From an uncultured Bacteroides sp. (GTDB lineage Bacteria; Bacteroidota; Bacteroidia; Bacteroidales; Bacteroidaceae), in contig USQO01000013.1 in the NCBI GenBank assembly GCA_900556845.1, positions 1 through 34,526 of the forward strand: 34,526 nt of DNA, in the 5' to 3' direction. The position numbers and the translations under genes were made by a program. Of this stretch, positions 8,123 to 16,872 are shown piece by piece. Position 1 is the first letter of the stretch; each line of letters begins with the position of its first letter. The notes beneath the pieces are model-generated. The model worked only from the letters and a program-made list of their open reading frames with translations, made no database searches and was not told the origin of the DNA.

Positions 8123-8878
8123 TTATTTAAAAGCATCGATGATACCTTTGAAGTCAGCAACTTTCAAAGCAGCACCACCAATCAAACCACCGTCTACATC
8201 AGGATTTGCGAACAATTCTTTTGCGTTAGAAGGTTTGCAGCTACCACCGTAAAGGATAGAAGTGTTTTCTGCAACTTCGTTGCCATATTTTGCAGCAACC
8301 AAAGAACGGATGTGAGCGTGGATTTCCTGAGCCTGTTCTGGAGTAGCAGTTTTACCTGTACCGATAGCCCAAACCGGTTCGTAAGCCAAGATAACTTTAC
8401 CGAAATCTTCAGCAGACAAAGAGAATACAGAAGCCAACTGAGCTTCTACAACTTCATTCTGTTTGTTAGCTTCGCGTTCTTCCAATACTTCACCGATACA
8501 GAAAATAGGTTTCAGGTTGTTAGCCAAAGCCAATTTAACTTTTTCTTCCAGGATTTCTACTGTTTCGTGATAGTACGCACGACGTTCAGAGTGACCCAAG
8601 ATTACATACTGTGCACCTGTAGAAGCAACCATTTCTGCAGAAACTTCGCCTGTATAAGCACCAGAAACTTTGTCAGCGCAGTTTTCAGCTCCTACACCGA
8701 TGATAGCACTATCAACGATTGGTGTTACAGAAGCCAAGTGAATAAACGGAGTACAGATGATAACATCGCAATTTGGTTTGTCTGCAGTCAATGCTTCGTT
8801 CAACTCTTTTGCCAAGGCAATACCTTCCTGCAGGTTTTTGTTCATTTTCCAGTTACCTGCTACAATATTCTTTCTCAT
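8123..8878 (-). CDS. tpiA: Triosephosphate isomerase
   Basis: The 251-residue cytoplasmic TIM-barrel enzyme interconverts dihydroxyacetone phosphate and glyceraldehyde 3-phosphate. N9 and K11 (AGNWKMN), catalytic H96 (ILGHSERR) and E167 (AYEPVWAIGTGK) are all present, followed by the phosphate-binding GGSCKP and GLIGGAAL segments. The codon pattern (GCT, GGT, CGT, GTT, AAC) matches that of mdh and indicates high expression. It begins 32 nt after the stop of the DoxX-type gene across a spacer rich in ATTAATTAA motifs. A long palindrome follows the gene. Confidence 0.97.
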   Translation of the reverse strand: MRKNIVAGNWKMNKNLQEGIALAKELNEALTADKPNCDVIICTPFIHLASVTPIVDSAIIGVGAENCADKVSGAYTGEVSAEMVASTGAQYVILGHSERRAYYHETVEILEEKVKLALANNLKPIFCIGEVLEEREANKQNEVVEAQLASVFSLSAEDFGKVILAYEPVWAIGTGKTATPEQAQEIHAHIRSLVAAKYGNEVAENTSILYGGSCKPSNAKELFANPDVDGGLIGGAALKVADFKGIIDAFK

Positions 8879-8910
8879 TGTTATTAATTAATTAAAGGGT
8901 TAATTATAAA

Positions 8911-10206
8911 TTAATTATCTGTTCTTTTCTTTCTTTTTTTCCATCGCAGCCACAAAAAGTCCAAAACGGAAACCACCAGAAGCGGAATTATAAAACACAG
9001 TATCACTTCTGTTATTTTGTGTACAACGGTCTTTTGATTTACATAGCCCAAAGGCAGTTTATGTAAAGGAGCCGACAACTGATACTCGTCGGGGAGGTTG
9101 TTTAGACTCCATTTGTTAAGAATCGTACCTTTTTTCAATAAAACCATACCAGGATTAGAGCGTACAACTGTTTTTAGAGCAATATCGTCCATCAAAGCAA
9201 AGTTGTACTCGGCACCCGTACGTTCCTGCCATTCTGCAATTACTTCATCCGAGGAAGAAGTCAGGCAATAAAAGGTATATCCGTATTCTACACTGTAATC
9301 GAATATTTCATTAATCAGATCGATTGTACTGTCGTCTGCCTCTTCCAAACGATGAGCAATCAAGAGAAATACATAATTATCCGTATCCAAAATGGAGTCG
9401 GTAAGATTTGTTCCATCCTCTTGTGATACGATTGAAAAATCAAGAATCGGTGGTTCGTAACCTTTTTCCTTGACTTCTGTCACGGCATCAACAAAATGCC
9501 AAAGCGTATCTTCCGGCAGATTTGTCTCGGTAAAAAGCTGTTGCTTACCATCCTTTTTATAAATAAATTTAGTTTCGTAAACTGTAGGCTTTTTACCTTC
9601 AGGTATTTCCATTCCCTCACGAATATTGGCTCCAATATAGTAAGGCCTGAAATCAAATACCGGCAACTGTCTGTAACAATAAAGCGAAAAGCCAAAGATA
9701 AACAATGAACTATACATCGCTATCAGCCAGTCTACCTTATCCGTTACAAGGTTATGAATCCGAGGATACCATTTATAAATAGAAAATGCCGCCAATAACA
9801 AGAGCAAATTTTTGAAAAAAGTTTCCCAGTTGGACAGCACCAACACATCGCCAAAACAACCGCAATCGGAAATCGGATTAGCCAAAGCCAGCCATAAAGT
9901 AAGAGGAGTCATAGCCAGCATCACAACCAGCATCAGTTTGGAAACCCAACGTTTATGAATTCCAAACAAAAGATATACACCAAGAGAAAATTCCAGCAAA
10001 GCCATCACAACTGCTCCCAACAAAGGAAAAATAGAAGGGAAGCGCTGCAATAGATTCATAGCCTCCAGATAATCCTGAATTTTATAAACTGTGCCTAGCG
10101 GATCGTTCGCCTTTACAAAACCAGAAAAAATGAAAACTACCGCCAGTAAATACTGACAGACAAGTGTCCACCACCGGATAATTGTATGTAAATTTTTCGT
10201 CTTCAA
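8911..10206 (-). CDS. DoxX/MauE-type membrane protein with a thioredoxin-like domain
   Basis: The 431-residue inner-membrane protein starts with a four-helix DoxX/MauE-like region (about 10-145) containing the paired cysteines C115 and C117 in DCGCFGD. Another membrane segment lies near 160-180. The following extracytoplasmic region (about 185-390) looks thioredoxin-like in layout but has no CxxC motif. A last membrane helix (about 400-420) ends in a Lys/Arg-rich cytoplasmic tail. DoxX/MauE proteins are associated with redox chemistry at the membrane; the exact role of this Bacteroidales form is not known to me. It leads the block with tpiA downstream. Confidence 0.75.
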   Translation of the reverse strand: MKTKNLHTIIRWWTLVCQYLLAVVFIFSGFVKANDPLGTVYKIQDYLEAMNLLQRFPSIFPLLGAVVMALLEFSLGVYLLFGIHKRWVSKLMLVVMLAMTPLTLWLALANPISDCGCFGDVLVLSNWETFFKNLLLLLAAFSIYKWYPRIHNLVTDKVDWLIAMYSSLFIFGFSLYCYRQLPVFDFRPYYIGANIREGMEIPEGKKPTVYETKFIYKKDGKQQLFTETNLPEDTLWHFVDAVTEVKEKGYEPPILDFSIVSQEDGTNLTDSILDTDNYVFLLIAHRLEEADDSTIDLINEIFDYSVEYGYTFYCLTSSSDEVIAEWQERTGAEYNFALMDDIALKTVVRSNPGMVLLKKGTILNKWSLNNLPDEYQLSAPLHKLPLGYVNQKTVVHKITEVILCFIIPLLVVSVLDFLWLRWKKRKKRTDN

Positions 10207-10260
10207 ATATGTCTTGTTTATAAATTGGGCTTAAATTTTCCTTTCGCCATCATTATGATG

Positions 10261-10296
10261 CAAATTTACTTTTTTTTCGGATAACATATACGCAAA
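10261..10296 (-). promoter_or_regulatory. Candidate promoter of the DoxX-tpiA block
   Basis: On the minus strand, TAAATTTG (10268 to 10261) matches the -7 consensus. TTTG (10296 to 10293) lies 24 nt upstream, longer than the usual spacer. The leader to the ATG at 10206 would be about 50 nt. Confidence 0.4.
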
Positions 10297-10330
10297 AGAG
10301 GCGGAAAAGTATTACTTCCCCACCTCTTTT
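10294..10330. terminator. Hairpin after the M23 peptidase gene
   Basis: AAAAGAGG (10294-10301) pairs with CCTCTTTT (10323-10330), with a weaker extension inward. It lies downstream of the M23 peptidase stop codon at 10353 in the minus direction; the arm ends in four T on that strand. Confidence 0.6.
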
Positions 10331-10352
10331 ATATTTATTTACTAACAATGTT

Positions 10353-11255
10353 TTATGAACATCTTAAAATCTGTCCCGGACGTAATATTGTAGTTCTAGT
10401 AATCCGGTTCAATTTACAAAGTTTGTCTATAGAAACGTGCGTCAAGCGAGAAATTCTTCCCAAGGTATCTCCTTTACGAACTTTATGATACTTGATAGAA
10501 CCATCTCCAGAAGTCGTTGCTGCTTTTGCAGTTAAAGTAGAACGGTTACCATTGCGCTGATATGCATAACGGTTAGCTCCCTTAATGAACAAATAATTAT
10601 CAGCAACGATATCTTGTTTTTCAAAATTAAACAGGAACTCTGGATTAATTACTTCTCCCAAGAAACGAGTTTCAAAATGCAAGTGAGAACCCGTAGAACG
10701 ACCGGTATTGCCACCTAAACCAATCGGTTCGCCAGCTCTAACATACTGGTCTTCTTTTACAATCTGCTTGGATAAATGTCCATAAATGGTTTCCAATCCG
10801 TTTTCATGACGAATTACCACATATTTACCATAGCCACGACGTTCATATTTCACCATACGAACCTTACCATCGAAAGCTGCACGGATGGTATCACCGATGT
10901 ATACCTTAATGTCTAAGCCATTGTGCATTCTACGCCAACGCGGACCACAACGAGAAGTTATCTTGGTATGCGTAGTCGGCATACAATATCCGGTCAAATC
11001 AATCCGGAAAGTATCCGGAACGGTTACTGCATTGCCATAAGCATGAACTCTTTTATTATCCCAATCCGGATACAAACTATAGGCAGGATATACTGCCTGT
11101 TCCGCCTTAATCTGGCGGATTAACGCCACAGAGTCTACGGCTTTCAACTTTCTGTCAATAGGGGCCTGGCGAGCCAGCAAATCCTGTCCGGAAACCTGAA
11201 CACTCACTAATGTCATTGCTGCCAATGCCACTACCTTTACACATTTCAAAATCAT
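10353..11255 (-). CDS. Secreted M23 peptidase with C-terminal LysM domain
   Basis: The 300-residue protein has a signal peptide (about 1-23, ending VSGQ). An M23 (lysostaphin/LytM) domain occupies about 98-210, with zinc-site residues H111 and D115 (HNGLD) and the HLH pair H191/H193 (GSHLHFET). A LysM peptidoglycan-binding domain (about 255-299, YHKVRKGDTLGRISRL) ends the protein. The motifs for an active zinc endopeptidase are present. It should act on cell-wall peptide crosslinks in the periplasm, or serve as an NlpD/EnvC-like amidase activator if inactive. It appears to be a single-gene unit with a long leader of about 140 nt. Confidence 0.88.
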   Translation of the reverse strand: MILKCVKVVALAAMTLVSVQVSGQDLLARQAPIDRKLKAVDSVALIRQIKAEQAVYPAYSLYPDWDNKRVHAYGNAVTVPDTFRIDLTGYCMPTTHTKITSRCGPRWRRMHNGLDIKVYIGDTIRAAFDGKVRMVKYERRGYGKYVVIRHENGLETIYGHLSKQIVKEDQYVRAGEPIGLGGNTGRSTGSHLHFETRFLGEVINPEFLFNFEKQDIVADNYLFIKGANRYAYQRNGNRSTLTAKAATTSGDGSIKYHKVRKGDTLGRISRLTHVSIDKLCKLNRITRTTILRPGQILRCS

Positions 11256-11399
11256 TAGCTAAATACTCTTTTTTATTAAAATAGAAATATTAGCCTTCAG
11301 ATACAAATACGCCTACAAAAACGTTTGATTCTTATTTGTATATGAAGACCATGTTAATTGAACATCTATATTTCATAGTTGGTTTTCCAAAAAACCGCC

Positions 11400-11430
11400 C
11401 AAATATACAAATTTTTCTTGATATAAGAAA
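11400..11430 (-). promoter_or_regulatory. Candidate promoter of the M23 peptidase gene
   Basis: On the minus strand, TATATTTG (11407 to 11400) matches the -7 consensus exactly. TTTC (11430 to 11427) lies 19 nt upstream as a one-mismatch -33 box. Transcription would start near 11394. Confidence 0.45.
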
Positions 11431-11516
11431 TAGCCAATTAACTATTTTTCAGGTATTTTCCCATTTCAACCCTTAATTTGGAAAACGATTTTACAAATGT
11501 GAAACGAATCCTTATT

Positions 11517-13613
11517 TCAAGAAATGACAGACCAGTCGACTGATTTTTTATTCAATTCACGCAATTGCTTCCATAAAATTTCATTTTCCGGCAATATTTG
11601 CTGCGGATCAGCATCAATAATCTTCTCGGCTACCTCACGAACATATTGCAACAACTGTCCATCCTTGGCTATATCAGCAATCTTCAAATCAAAAGCGACC
11701 CCACTCTGCTGCGTTCCTTCCAAATCACCCGGACCTCTAAGCTTAAGGTCCGCTTCGGCTATTTCGAATCCATCGTTTGTCTGCACCATTATCTCAATAC
11801 GTTTACGCGTATCTTCGGACAGCTTATACCCTGTAACCAGGATACAATACGACTGGTCGGCTCCACGACCAACACGGCCTCTGAGCTGATGCAACTGTGA
11901 GAGTCCGAAACGTTCGGCATTTTCTATAACCATTACTGAAGCATTCGGTACATTTACACCAACTTCAATCACAGTTGTGGCAACCATTATTTGTGCTTCG
12001 CCTGATACGAAACGTTGCATTTCCTCATCCTTTTCGGCAGGTTTCATCTTGCCGTGTACCTTACTGACCTTATACTCAGGAAAAGCTTCACACACATGCA
12101 AATAGCCCTCTTCCAGATTTTTTATATCCATTTTTTCACTTTCCTGAATCAATGGATATACAATATATACCTGACGTCCCTCCTGAATCTGTCTCCGAAT
12201 AAAAGCATACATTTCCATACGGCGATTGTCAAACTGATGTACAGTCTGTATAGGTTTTCTGCCTGGAGGCAATTCATCGATTACAGAAACATCCAAATCT
12301 CCGTATAAGGTCATTGCCAGTGTCCGAGGAATCGGAGTAGCCGTCATAACAAGCACATGTGGCGGTAACGAATTCTTTGTCCACAACTTAGCACGCTGAG
12401 CAACTCCAAAACGATGCTGTTCATCGATTACAACCATTCCCAGTGAGGAAAAGGCTACAGAATCTTCAATAACTGCATGTGTACCTATCAGAATCTGTAC
12501 ATCACCAGTCAGCAATCCTTTCAGAATAGTTTCTCTTTTTTTCCCCTTTACGGAGCCCGTAAGCAAAGCGACCTTAACATCCATACCATACAGGAAGCGT
12601 TCGATCGTTTCATAATGTTGTCCAGCCAGAATTTCCGTAGGCGCCATCAAACAAGCCTGAAAACCATTATCAAGCGCAATCAGCATGGTCATCAACGCTA
12701 CAAGCGTCTTACCACTACCTACATCTCCCTGTAGCAAACGGTTCATTTGTCTTCCAGAACCCATATCCTTACGGATTTCCTTAATCACCCGTTTCTGGGC
12801 TCCTGTAAGCTGAAAAGGAAGATTATGCTCATAAAATGAATGAAAAATTTGCCCTACATGCTCAAAGACAATCCCCTTAAAACGCCGCTGACGTTCCTTG
12901 GTATAACGTAAAATATTGAGCTGTACATAAAACAACTCTTCAAACTTTAAACGGTATTGCGCTTTACGCAAAGATTCCGGACTCTTAGGGAAATGAATAG
13001 TACGCAAAGCTTCATCAAGCGGCATCAAATGATGCTGCTCAACAATTGAAGGAGTCAGCGTCTCGGGTAAAGGCTGCTGTAATAATGCAAATAGATTATT
13101 CTGGATTTTTTCGAGGGCATGCGAATTCATACCGCTGCGTTTCATTTTCTCGGTCGTATTGTAATACGGCCGCAGTCCCATAGTAGAAAGAGTTATCTCT
13201 CCCGCCGGATCAATATCGGGATGGGCGATATTTACTCTACCATTAAAAACGGTAGGTTTTCCAAACACCAGGTATTCTTCATTAACTTTATATTTACCTG
13301 TAATAAACTTCAGTCCCTGAAACCAGATTAAATCAATAAAGCCTGTTCCATCTGAAAAATGTCCTACCAGCCTCCGCTGGCGCCCCTCACCAAAAGTTTC
13401 GAAACTCATAATACGTCCTTTCAACTGAATATAAGGCATATTCCCATCTATTTCGTGGACGTAATACAAGCGACTCCTGTCTACATATTTATAAGGGAAA
13501 TAATATAACAAATCACGCAAGGAAAAAACATTCAGTTCCTTGTTCAACAAAGCCGCCCTTTGCGGACCTACTCCCTGCAAATATTTTATATCCCTTGTCG
13601 TAATATCAAACAT
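11517..13613 (-). CDS. recG: ATP-dependent DNA helicase RecG
   Basis: The 698-residue helicase remodels stalled replication forks and recombination intermediates. An N-terminal wedge/OB region (about 1-260) precedes superfamily 2 motor domains with Walker A K302 (GDVGSGKT), DEQH box D397-H400, motif III (MTATPIPRTL) and the QLHQLRGRVGRG motif VI region. The C-terminal segment with DLKLRGPGDLEGTQQSG is typical of RecG. Length matches the family. It is last in the pdxJ-to-recG operon, beginning 2 nt after the ispD stop codon. No clear terminator is visible in the 261-nt spacer that follows. Confidence 0.95.
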   Translation of the reverse strand: MFDITTRDIKYLQGVGPQRAALLNKELNVFSLRDLLYYFPYKYVDRSRLYYVHEIDGNMPYIQLKGRIMSFETFGEGRQRRLVGHFSDGTGFIDLIWFQGLKFITGKYKVNEEYLVFGKPTVFNGRVNIAHPDIDPAGEITLSTMGLRPYYNTTEKMKRSGMNSHALEKIQNNLFALLQQPLPETLTPSIVEQHHLMPLDEALRTIHFPKSPESLRKAQYRLKFEELFYVQLNILRYTKERQRRFKGIVFEHVGQIFHSFYEHNLPFQLTGAQKRVIKEIRKDMGSGRQMNRLLQGDVGSGKTLVALMTMLIALDNGFQACLMAPTEILAGQHYETIERFLYGMDVKVALLTGSVKGKKRETILKGLLTGDVQILIGTHAVIEDSVAFSSLGMVVIDEQHRFGVAQRAKLWTKNSLPPHVLVMTATPIPRTLAMTLYGDLDVSVIDELPPGRKPIQTVHQFDNRRMEMYAFIRRQIQEGRQVYIVYPLIQESEKMDIKNLEEGYLHVCEAFPEYKVSKVHGKMKPAEKDEEMQRFVSGEAQIMVATTVIEVGVNVPNASVMVIENAERFGLSQLHQLRGRVGRGADQSYCILVTGYKLSEDTRKRIEIMVQTNDGFEIAEADLKLRGPGDLEGTQQSGVAFDLKIADIAKDGQLLQYVREVAEKIIDADPQQILPENEILWKQLRELNKKSVDWSVIS

Positions 13614-13615
13614 TC

Positions 13616-14275
13616 CTATAACAAAGCCTCCGCTATTTTCAAGTCAAAAGGGGTTGTCAACTTAATATTCTCTCTGTTTCCCGGTATCAAAGAAACTTCA
13701 ATACCCATCGCTTCAACAACCGAAGCATCATCTGTAAAATTATCTGTAAAAGGCTGTCTGTATGCTTCTTTCAGCATTGTTACTGGAAATACCTGTGGTG
13801 TCTGCACCAGCTTATAAGCATTTCTAGGCACCGTAACACTACCTTCAGCATCAACTCTGCGCACGGTTTCTACCATATCTGCGACCGGAACAACAGCTTT
13901 ACCCTGCGTAGCAGCATTATAACAAGCTGCAATAACATCCTCTGAAACAAAAGGCCGCACTCCATCGTGCACTCCTACAACTCCGTCAGCATCTACCAAT
14001 GCCAGTCCATTCTTCACCGAATGAAAGCGAGTTTCACCTCCATCTGCAATACGATACGGAAGTGAAAAATGGTAAGTATTACATAGTTCTTTCCAGTAAG
14101 TCTGCTGGCTTACCGGAAGAACCAATATAATATCCATTGTACTGTCATAAGCATAGAAAGTTTCGATTGTACGCATCAATACAGGCTTACCTTTTACTGG
14201 AATAAACTGTTTGGGTATATCTCCCCCCATGCGCAGTCCCTTTCCACCAGCAACAATGATTATAAACTTTTTCAT
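13616..14275 (-). CDS. ispD: 2-C-methyl-D-erythritol 4-phosphate cytidylyltransferase
   Basis: The 219-residue enzyme couples CTP to methylerythritol phosphate in the MEP route to isoprenoid precursors. The nucleotide-binding loop AGGKGLRMGG (9-18) with K12, R15 and K22 (PKQF) is intact. The VHDGVRPFV motif near residue 105 and KLVQTPQVF near residue 155 fit IspD, as does the length. Its start codon shares one base with the stop of the upstream DJ-1 gene (TGATG at 14273-14277), and recG begins 2 nt after its stop, so the three are likely translated from one mRNA. Confidence 0.93.
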   Translation of the reverse strand: MKKFIIIVAGGKGLRMGGDIPKQFIPVKGKPVLMRTIETFYAYDSTMDIILVLPVSQQTYWKELCNTYHFSLPYRIADGGETRFHSVKNGLALVDADGVVGVHDGVRPFVSEDVIAACYNAATQGKAVVPVADMVETVRRVDAEGSVTVPRNAYKLVQTPQVFPVTMLKEAYRQPFTDNFTDDASVVEAMGIEVSLIPGNRENIKLTTPFDLKIAEALL

Positions 14276-14823
14276 CAGGCCAAAATCATACCTTTTTTCA
14301 ATTCCAGTGTCTTCTCTGCACCCACGAATGTCTCAAGAATTGTAAAAGCAAAATCCCATGCTGCCCCCGGACCTTTTCCAGTAATAAAGTTACCGTCTTT
14401 TTCTACCAGATTAGCTGTATAGTTTGCTCCTTCCAGATATTTATCGAAACCTGGATAGCAAGTTGCATTTTTACCTGCAAGTAATCCTCTGTTTCCATAA
14501 ACCATAGGACCAGCACAAATAGCAGCCAACGGTTTACCGGCTTCAGCAAAATCCATAATCAGATGTCCTAATCCTTCGTGTGCATCCAAATTGGTTGCTC
14601 CAGGTAAACCACCCGGCAACACAATCATAGCAACCTCCTCTTTATTCAGCTCTTCAAACAACATATCAGCAGCCATAGTTACACCATGAGAGCTGGTAAC
14701 CATTTTTTCACCTGTTACAGAAACAGTCTTTACCTCTAGACCACCACGCCTGAGGACATCTAATGGAGCTAAAGCTTCGACATCTTCGAATCCATTCGCC
14801 AAAAAAATACAAATTGTTTTCAT
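14275..14823 (-). CDS. DJ-1/PfpI family protein (YajL/ThiJ type)
   Basis: The 182-residue cytoplasmic protein carries the family's nucleophile-elbow Cys C103 (AAICAGPMVYG) and the partner Glu E16 (GFEDVEAL, aligned with E18 of human DJ-1). GPGAAWDF near residue 150 is also typical of the DJ-1 subfamily. Proposed roles for this family include handling glyoxals or oxidative stress; substrate cannot be told from sequence. It follows tonB by 36 nt and overlaps ispD by one base. The role in this operon is unclear. Confidence 0.88.
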   Translation of the reverse strand: MKTICIFLANGFEDVEALAPLDVLRRGGLEVKTVSVTGEKMVTSSHGVTMAADMLFEELNKEEVAMIVLPGGLPGATNLDAHEGLGHLIMDFAEAGKPLAAICAGPMVYGNRGLLAGKNATCYPGFDKYLEGANYTANLVEKDGNFITGKGPGAAWDFAFTILETFVGAEKTLELKKGMILA

Positions 14824-14859
14824 AAGCTGTTATTTATTAGAAGTTATTAAAAACAGATT

Positions 14860-15714
14860 TCATCTCAGTTTAAAATAATACGTAATTGTACCAGACTGGT
14901 TATTTACGCCATCTACTGTATTAAAGCGTGCTCGACGAGCAGCCTCTTCAGCCGCACGACGCAATGTCGCATTTACAGTATTGGTACGTTTATTAATGCT
15001 TGTACTTATTACACGTCCAGAAGGATCGACAACAATAGTAACCACCACTCTACCCTCCTCCTGTACATTATATACAGGTTTAGGCAGACCAGCAGGCCCT
15101 AAAGAACGACCACTCAAATCAAAAGTTCCATATCCTCCGACTCCAGAAGAAGCACCGGCAGCCGCATTTCCAGTAGGGCTACCCTGAATACCGGCGCCCG
15201 CAGCAGCCGTACCTTTACTTCCCATCTGAGAACCCTTTCCAAAAGCTCCTGCTATTTTATTAGCAGCAGCTTGGGCAGCGGCCCGTTCCGCCTCAGCCCG
15301 TTTTTCGGCCTCTGTTTTTTCTTTAGGTTTTTCAAGTTCTTTCACGACAGGTTTTTTCACGGGTTCCTGTTTCTTTACAGGTTCCTTTTTCTTGGGTTGC
15401 TCCTTTTTAGGCTGTTCTTTCTTTACCGCAATCGTTTTTTCCTCCGTTTGTGTAATCATAGGCTGTTTTACTTCCGGCTCCGGAGTAACTACAGGTTCCG
15501 GCTGTGCAACTTCCGGTTCCGGCAAAACATCTACTTCTGTCATTGTATAAGGATCTGCGTCCCCTTGTGCCATTTCTGTATTTCCAAGCATAACAGGTAC
15601 ACCGCCCTCTTCCTGTTTCTGCGGCACGGATAAGGTAATCCAGAACAACAGTAACAAGAACAGCACGTGTAACACTACCGTACCAACGATTCCTGCTATC
15701 TTATTTTTCTTCAT
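14860..15714 (-). CDS. tonB: TonB-family energy transducer
   Basis: The 284-residue protein has a single N-terminal membrane anchor (about 7-29). A periplasm-spanning stretch rich in Pro, Glu and Lys follows (about 60-140, with repeated PKKEQP/KKEPVKK units), then an Ala-rich helix and a Gly/Ala-rich hinge (about 145-195). The C-terminal TonB domain (about 200-284) contains GRVVVTIVVDPSGRV and ends YYFKLR. It transmits ExbBD proton-motive energy to outer-membrane TonB-dependent transporters. Directly upstream are exbD and exbB with 9-nt spacers, so the complete energising complex is encoded together. The low-complexity repeat makes this region prone to length variation. Confidence 0.92.
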   Translation of the reverse strand: MKKNKIAGIVGTVVLHVLFLLLLFWITLSVPQKQEEGGVPVMLGNTEMAQGDADPYTMTEVDVLPEPEVAQPEPVVTPEPEVKQPMITQTEEKTIAVKKEQPKKEQPKKKEPVKKQEPVKKPVVKELEKPKEKTEAEKRAEAERAAAQAAANKIAGAFGKGSQMGSKGTAAAGAGIQGSPTGNAAAGASSGVGGYGTFDLSGRSLGPAGLPKPVYNVQEEGRVVVTIVVDPSGRVISTSINKRTNTVNATLRRAAEEAARRARFNTVDGVNNQSGTITYYFKLR

Positions 15715-15723
15715 GCTAAACTA

Positions 15724-16140
15724 TTATTTAGTGTCAGGACGTCGTGTTGCCAACACCATTTTGAAATGATTTTCGTTTGCAATATTCAATACACGAACTA
15801 TTTCTCTGTAAGGAATGGATTCATCTGCATAAAGAGCAACATACATTTCCGGCTCTTTTGAAGCACAATCCTTCAAGAAAGCAGGCAAGTCCTCTATTGC
15901 TATCGGCATTTCGTCTTCATTACCAAAGGCAGAATAATAGTTCAAATCCTTATCTATAATAACCCTTGCCAACGGCTTGGCCGAAGTCTGCTCAGAGCCC
16001 TGGGGCAACAGGACCTTAATGGCATTCGGTGAAACCATGGTAGAAGTAATCATAAAAAATATCAACAGCAAAAATATCAAGTCTGTCATTGACGACATAC
16101 TAAAGCTAGGTGATATTTTTTGTCTTCTTTTCAGTGCCAT
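15724..16140 (-). CDS. exbD: ExbD-type proton-channel subunit
   Basis: The 138-residue protein has a short cytoplasmic N-terminus and one membrane helix (about 19-40) with the conserved proton-relay Asp D20 in MTDLIFLLL, equivalent to D25 of E. coli ExbD. The remaining periplasmic domain is of usual size. It forms the channel with ExbB and drives TonB. Spacers to exbB and tonB are 9 nt each. Only one exbD copy is present here. Confidence 0.93.
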   Translation of the reverse strand: MALKRRQKISPSFSMSSMTDLIFLLLIFFMITSTMVSPNAIKVLLPQGSEQTSAKPLARVIIDKDLNYYSAFGNEDEMPIAIEDLPAFLKDCASKEPEMYVALYADESIPYREIVRVLNIANENHFKMVLATRRPDTK

Positions 16141-16149
16141 AAACCAATC

Positions 16150-16866
16150 TTATTTTTGTTCAGGTTCATTCAATAAATCCATGAAAGCCAATGTACGGGC
16201 TTCCATCTGACTCACAACCTTATCAACACGATATACCAAGTGATTATAAGCAAACATTGCAACAATACCAACTACAAGTCCCCCTACAGTGGTAATCATT
16301 GCCTCATAAATACCGCTAGACAATAATGTGATATCAATATTATTTCCAGCATTTGCCATATTCCAGAAAGCACGGACCATACCAGTAACTGTACCCAGAA
16401 ATCCTAACATTGGAGCACCACTTGATACTGTTGCAATAATTGACAGGCCATTTTCCAACTTAGCAACCTCAATATTACCCGTATTCTCAATAGCCGTCTG
16501 AATATCTGCAGCAGGACGTCCCATACGTGTAATACCTTTTTCAATCATACGCGCAGAAGGCGTATTAGCAATACGACAATAATTTATTGCTGCTTTAATT
16601 TCCCCAGTCTTAATATAATCCCGGATACGGTCCATAAATAACGGATCTTCTTTTCCCGCTTTACGAATAAACGCAGCCCGTTCAAAGAAAATATAGAATG
16701 TAATGACAGACATCAGAGCCAATACAATCATAATCCATCCACCCTTGCAAGCCATTTCCAAAAGATTCATTTCCGGTTCACCGGATGCTATTGGAGTCAA
16801 CACCGGATTTCCACCGGCCAATGTATCTGCAATTACTTGTGCAGTCAAAAAAGTCATAGTCATCAT
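16150..16866 (-). CDS. exbB: ExbB/MotA/TolQ-type proton-channel protein
   Basis: The 238-residue inner-membrane protein has three main membrane segments: about 35-58, about 145-170 (SSGAPMLGFLGTVTGMV, the hallmark motif) and about 190-215 (AMITTVGGLVVGIVAMFAYN). It is the scaffold of the ExbBD motor. The start could be either of two adjacent ATGs (16866 or 16863). A hydrophobic N-terminal stretch (1-12) precedes the first main helix. The gene starts 6 nt after the pdxJ stop codon. Confidence 0.92.
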   Translation of the reverse strand: MMTMTFLTAQVIADTLAGGNPVLTPIASGEPEMNLLEMACKGGWIMIVLALMSVITFYIFFERAAFIRKAGKEDPLFMDRIRDYIKTGEIKAAINYCRIANTPSARMIEKGITRMGRPAADIQTAIENTGNIEVAKLENGLSIIATVSSGAPMLGFLGTVTGMVRAFWNMANAGNNIDITLLSSGIYEAMITTVGGLVVGIVAMFAYNHLVYRVDKVVSQMEARTLAFMDLLNEPEQK

Positions 16867-16872
16867 AATTTT

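Noticed and set aside
8114..8887. A long plus-strand ORF (257 codons) over tpiA.
   Set aside because: It is the antisense shadow of tpiA, open because of that gene's skewed codon use; the product is Phe/Cys/Ser-rich with no domain.
15345..15440. Repeat-like DNA of AAG/GAA/CCT-type units inside tonB.
   Set aside because: It encodes the normal Pro/Lys/Glu-rich periplasmic spacer of TonB, so it is not a separate repeat element.
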